A model generated the notes under the pieces. That model was not told the origin of the DNA, ran no database searches, and saw nothing but the letters and a program-made list of their open reading frames with translations. The translations under genes were made by a program, and so were the position numbers. A DNA stretch of 64,000 nucleotides from Tubulanus polymorphus (Eukaryota > Nemertea > Palaeonemertea > Tubulaniformes > Tubulanidae): positions 11,124,450 through 11,188,449 of the forward strand of contig NC_134026.1 in NCBI RefSeq assembly GCF_964204645.1, written 5' to 3'. Shown one piece after another: positions 59,061 through 64,000 of the stretch; within the stretch, counting starts at the first letter, position 1, and each line of letters starts with the position of its first letter.

Positions 59061-59955
59061 AATGTTTCATAAAAAAATCATCGAGAACTATCGCTGTATT
59101 TTGCTAACAAGAGAATTACACTGGCGGCCATATTTGATGGCCGATAACCTCCGTTTTCAATAAGGATGAACATCTCGCCTGCCTCAATCCTCGTAGTAAC
59201 ATTAAGAAAAATCCATCGAGAATCGCACCCTTATTGTGCGGACCGCTCACACTAATATAGAATGTCCGCTTCCACCAGAGATACATATGCTTTATATCAA
59301 TTATAGTTTTATTCAATCCAATTGAAATTGTTTGACCAAATTTTGTTAAATCCATCGCATCATAATTTCCCATAGAAACTTTCAACATATTATTGCCCTC
59401 AGTTTCTTGTCTTGAAGAAAAGGGGGTCAAGTCAATGACCCCGGTTCAGCAGCCACCAAATGTCCAATTACTCGAGAGATCACGAATAAACATTTCTATT
59501 GATATTTGTTTCATACACAGGCTCTTTAATTTTCTTTCTTTCCAGCACTAGTGGTATAATATCAACTTATTACACTGTAATGATACAACAAATTTAGCAA
59601 CTTGGTGCGGCATGAAGTGTGATTTATGTTAACCTGAATGGTAAATGAGCATATACTTCTAGTCTCGTAAATAAAACGGGTTTCCCACGTCAGGAGCAAA
59701 CTCTTGTCCAGAACAACTGCACCGAAAAGATAAGTTATTCCCTAAGAAACGATAAGTATTTCCTAAAATCCACACGGACAGGTATTGAAAAGTGAAGCAT
59801 CATTTAAAACAACAGCTGTGAACCCACGATCTTTTTTAACTAGAGCTAAAGAACATCTTTAATTGCAGGTGTCCATCTTAAAGTGATGATATTCAACGAA
59901 ATCATTAAAATTCAAAATAACTCTGTATCTACTATCCGGGAGTAAGAATCTCCTG
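59061..59955. other. No recognised feature
   Basis: Intergenic AT-rich DNA; a 104-codon minus-strand frame at 59116-59430 shows no family features. Confidence 0.35.
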
Positions 59956-60081
59956 GGGCCAGTTGTACAGTCGAGACTTAAGTCCAAAAGTGGTCTTTAA
60001 TCTTAAGACTGGTCTCAAGTTCTTAGATTGGCTATAGACTAAATTGGTCTTAATTCTAAGCCATGACTATGCAACTGGCCC
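59956..60081. mobile_element. 126-bp MITE with GGGCCAGTTG ends
   Basis: GGGCCAGTTGTACAGTC and, inverted, GGGCCAGTTGCATAGTC, with CTG on both sides (59953-59955, 60082-60084). The interior repeats 'GGTCTTAATCTTAAGACTGG'-like palindromic words. Confidence 0.7.
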
Positions 60082-60084
60082 CTG

Positions 60085-61716
60085 GACTCAAAATGCATGG
60101 CTCAATGGTATTCTGTTCAGCAATTCAGACATGCTATTATTCAGTATTTCCTGTAGAATCACACTGGATACCTCCATATTATATTGTACAGGGAGCAAAC
60201 TTAGTTCTATTCAATATCCTGCTGTGGTGCGAAGGATCCACGGTTCAGACGTAATACTAAGCAAATTTTTAAAATGACTCGCTGTTTTCGCAGCCCTATA
60301 TTTGCGGGTATTGCGAGTATTCAGTCATCGGGCCTTTCGATTGAATATGTGCCTTACGCATAGGCGGTGCACATTCGTTAATCATAGTGTCGGTAGATCA
60401 TAGAAAAGACTATTCGCTTTATACTGATTTGATTCATTTCAGTGATTGCCAAGCGGTTCAAATTCAATTTGCTTAGAGAAGAGAACAAAATACAGGTGTC
60501 GAGCAACCTCTTTGACGTTCCACCAGATGAGTTTGCTAGTACAAGTTGGTAGTGACATTTTGGCCGGCATTATTCGCATGCGATGCTCACACACATCGTT
60601 TGAATAGGATTTTTGTCACGCTGTATGTAAATTAATTATTCTAAGAGAAACATATTATATCTATTCCTTAAAAAATAAAAATAAATGGTACTTATCACAT
60701 TCAAGTAGGCATTCCTTTGCGCGTAACTTCCCGTACGAAAGTTTTTCAAATAAGTGCCAACTGAATACGCGTCGGGCCAAAAATGAAGGTCCCAAGTGAA
60801 CCAACATATGCCCACTCAACTGTGACAATGTGTCATTATATCCGCTTCCACTATATCAGCTATCAGTAATGTATTTGTTTGATATATAGGAAGTCGTTAC
60901 GGGTCGATCACTGTTACGCAACTTAATGAAAATGAAACTGCCCGCTGAGTGTCTCAAATGGGCTAGTAATTTATATCCTATCGTAATGAATAAACGAATT
61001 ATGTTCCATGGAATAAGCCGACTCTAAGTTGTTTCTTAATTCTTATAGTACACATACGTACATGAGTAGGTGTACGTACGTATATACGTACATTCATCAA
61101 TGGTGCGAGTGGTATGAATCATGTGATACATTAGATAAAACGGTAAATACGTATGTAAATCTGTAGATGTATAGCAGTACATTAAGTGGTGTACGGAAAA
61201 CATGAAACGTATGTCTTATCTAAAATCTTTGTTCTTTACGTACGTTATCTAGAGATCGAACGCAACTAAGCTGGTATATAATGTTTATGTCGGATAGACC
61301 TGAAAGTTTTAGTTTTTGGTTTTATATATGAAATCAGTAGACTACTAGTTTTATCAGACATGAACATTGAATATTTTGAAAATGGCATATAGAATTGTCG
61401 GAATGAATCTAGTTGAAACGTCAAACTATCTCTCAGTTTGTTCTTCTTTCTGTGAGTTTGTCAACCTACTGACATTAGAAAGCCATTTGTCTAGGTAAAC
61501 TAAAAGAGGACGGGGTGACTTGTCACAGCAGCTTGATTGCGTGTTTGGGATACTAAACCAGTTATTTTTATGACAAAATATAACGAAAATTACTAAAATA
61601 TAAGTCGTTTTACTGCATTTCCAATCTAATGGCAGTATTTTCAGAGTAAATACATCATGGACATATACTCTTAGGATTTCCATTCCTTTCTAAAACGATA
61701 TCACACCTTTCTCATG
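60085..61716. other. No recognised feature
   Basis: AT-rich; a TACGTAC-rich simple-sequence stretch lies at 61050-61100. No gene supported. Confidence 0.35.
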
Positions 61717-63807
61717 CAAGCCCGTAGCCAGGGGGGGGGGGGGGGTCGTTCGTTCGAACGAACGAACGCCCCTTTTTAGAAAGTTGCCCTTCATGATTTT
61801 GGTAATTTCTTAGCCTATGTAACAGGTTCAGAGGCACCACTTGAGATCCAGTGTAGGCTACATCCTACCGGCGACTCAGTGGGCAGTCCGTTTGTTTATA
61901 ATGTTTACAGAAACACATATGGCTCACACAGTTGACGAATCAAACTAGGGGTCCAGGGACACCATGCCCACTTGGGAAGTGTTTCCAAATGTTCAACAAT
62001 CTAACAATTTCAATATTCAACGCCCCCTGGCAACCATATACAAAAACCAATGACCTTGAAACTCACCACAATCATAGAACATGTCAGCAGCTACGATTTT
62101 GTAATTGATTGTGATAACAAAATATGCCTCGTTACCAAATTGATATGGAAATACTAAGTTATTCTACTATTCAACGCCCTCTGGAGACCATATTCAAAAC
62201 CCAATGACCTCAAAACTTACCACAATCATAGAACATGTCATGAACTACAACTTTGCAATTGATCATGGTAACAAAATATGCCTAGGTACCAATATAATAA
62301 GGAAATACTAAGTTATTCTACTATTCAACGCCCCCTGGTGACCATATAGAAAAACTAATGTCCTTAAAACTCACAACAATCATAGATGATGTCATGAGCT
62401 ACAACTTTCCAATTGATTGTGGTTACAAAATATGCATAGGTACGAATATAATAAAGAAATGCTAAGATATTGTATTATTCAACGCCCCCTGGTGGCCATA
62501 TACGAAATCCAATTACCTTGAAACTCACCACAATCATAGAACACGTTATGAGCTACAACTTTCTTATTGATTCTGGTAGCAAAATACGCTTAGGTATCAA
62601 TATAGTGTGGAAAAACTTTTTCCCACTTACGAATGAGTACTGCTGACACCAAGATGGCCGCCAATTGCGTCATAATTGGCTGATGAAAAATACCTGTCTG
62701 AGGTATAAAACATCCCTTTCCAAAGAATACCCATCACAAAATGCAATGAGAAATGGTAAACCAGTAGGAAGCTACAGGACTCAGAATTCGGGCAAAAATT
62801 AACATTTTTGGGCACTAAAAAGGTCATAGGACGGCCATCTTGAGTCCGACCGACCCAATTTTTGTTTCGTTGATGGGCCCTGGGGGGATTCATATATATC
62901 CGAAAGATCAAGGTAATTGATCAAAGCGTCTTCAAAATTTCCCTCAAAAAGTTCAAAAATGTGTAAAAAGTGCTGATTTTGGCGAACAACAATGGCTGCC
63001 AGTCAGCCATCATGATTCTGACAGGGCCAGTTTTTGGGCTGAAGATGTGTCTAGTGTAGATACACGTGTAACCCAAATATCAAGACGTTACCTTGAAGCG
63101 TCTTCAAAACTTACCAAAATAACTGGATTCCGTCTACGGACGGACGGACGACGGACGAAAAGTGAACGCAATAGCCCGCTGTGGCTTAAGTCCCAAGTGG
63201 GCTAAAAACTTTTTTCATATTTCTTTAATAACATTTTCATCATAGTATTCTTTTAAATTACATTTCGGAGATTCTATAGATGTTTTTTTAAGAATATTGC
63301 TATAATATAGAATATTTTATAATATACTAGTCACCTTACGTCGGCGAAACAACTACATGCAATGTTCAATGAATGATGGAGGGACCAATTTGGCCTTCAT
63401 GCGTTGGGTGTTTTGAGGATTAAGTACATTTTTTTCAGTGACATTCTATTGTGAATTATTCTCAAATTTGGCCAGAAATGCATCTAAAACGTTTCAAATT
63501 TTCATGGTCGAAGACGCCCAAACCCCCTCGTGGTGCCTCGCATCTGCGTCGCTCGCAGTCGCCACCCAACGCAATCAAATAAGTTCCACCCTCTCTAAAT
63601 TCGCACCAAGCCAAATGATAGGCTGTATACGGGCCTGACTTACTGCATAAATTAGTGGTGAATAAATTTCATTCTTACATTGTTGTTTTTAGTGTGTGGA
63701 ACAGCTATAGAATTATGTTTTTAAGCACAGCCTGGGATACTGAACATGCAAAAGTGCCCTTTTTATAATTTAAGAACGCCCGTTTCAAAATCCTGGCTAC
63801 GGGCTTG
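61717..63807. mobile_element. 2.1-kb TIR element hosting a pearl/HINE copy
   Basis: Perfect 16-bp inverted ends CAAGCCCGTAGCCAGG, flanked by TCATG (61712-61716, 63808-63812), a 5-bp duplication. A run of 15 G (61731-61745) and the palindrome CGTTCGTTCGAACGAACG follow the left end. Without the nested 1.26-kb copy at 61945-63204 it would be about 830 bp. Superfamily not assigned. Confidence 0.72.
61945..63204 (-). mobile_element. Complete pearl/HINE-like element, nested
   Basis: Minus orientation. The TAGCCC start is at 63204, followed by the hairpin, a CCGT run (63139-63160 as CGGA on plus), the body, about five core units and the CCCAAGTGGGC / CCCCTAG end at 61945. It is inserted between T-rich flanks inside the 61717-63807 element. 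Confidence 0.85.
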
Positions 63808-63869
63808 TCATGTCCTGTACTCATCCTCTGATAAGGCCACGCATAAGTTCCGCGCACGTCAAAAAGTTC

Positions 63870-64000
63870 GACAGTTGGTCTAGGTACACCACGCCGACTT
63901 GGGAATTTGTTTGAAATGCTCAACAAGCTACAATTTTGCCATTGATTGTGGCTACAAAATATGCATTGAGACAACACAACATGAAAATACAAAGTTATTC
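63870..64000 (-). repeat. Pearl/HINE 3' end, diverged, runs off the window
   Basis: GGTCTAGGTACACCACGCCG and GACTTGGGAATTTG match the 3' end of the family with many changes. A core unit (ATTGATTGTGG, AAATATGCAT) continues to the edge. Confidence 0.6.

Noticed and set aside
62627-62911. 94-codon minus-strand ORF shared by several pearl/HINE copies
   Set aside because: Recurs only because the repeat body recurs. Stops and shifts differ between copies (for example 42549-42758, 55956-56144), so no coding constraint is apparent.

Overview
The window is eukaryotic nuclear DNA from an AT-rich, intron-bearing and heavily transposon-loaded metazoan genome. Repeats of the pearl/HINE type, with CCGT microsatellite heads, 154-bp tandem cores and CTAG-like 3' ends, were first described in bivalves. 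Together with ISL2EU, BEL/Pao and a Penelope-type hammerhead motif they suggest a marine invertebrate, probably a mollusc or another lophotrochozoan. The taxon is an inference.

Only two genes look like intact host genes. (1) An HTRA2/Omi-type mitochondrial serine protease lies on the + strand at 34725-51032. It has six coding exons with consistent splice phases, a 431-residue product and a full His-Asp-Ser triad. (2) An unrecognised 466-residue ORF lies on the - strand at 52862-54262, tail-to-tail with HTRA2. It carries a C-x2-C / C-x-H / C-x2-C cluster. A possible short host exon lies at 709-829 (-).

Layout. 1-6.7 kb: mostly unannotated, with an inverted pair of tRNA-derived SINE heads. 6.7-20.4 kb: a nested stack. 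A roughly 7-kb ISL2EU element with ~389-bp terminal inverted repeats (TIRs) carries a THAP + DDE transposase gene (+) and a SAP/SWIM/YqaJ nuclease gene (-), arranged convergently. A 2.2-kb TIR element full of CACATGTG palindromes is inserted in the nuclease's first exon. A second TIR element is inserted 8 bp from the right end, and that one contains a 5'-truncated APE/RT non-LTR retrotransposon. 20.4-24.1 kb: decayed core repeats and a broken gene of an unassigned transposase-like family, split by a Harbinger-type MITE. 24.9-31.3 kb: a complete BEL/Pao retrotransposon with apparently identical 194-bp LTRs, a 5-bp target duplication and one open 1776-codon gag-pol frame. 32.8-34.1 kb: a frame-broken coiled-coil/SGNH-hydrolase ORF.

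The HTRA2 introns hold the hammerhead-like motif, several pearl/HINE copies, an 88-bp near-perfect hairpin beside two AT-rich ORFs of unknown origin, a TA-flanked MITE, a possible in-frame cassette exon and a small foldback. 52.6-64 kb: more MITEs, foldbacks and inverted pearl/HINE copies, one of them nested in a 2.1-kb TIR element.

Insertion order can be read from target-site duplications and nesting. All statements rest on reading the sequence by eye; no alignment or database search was run.
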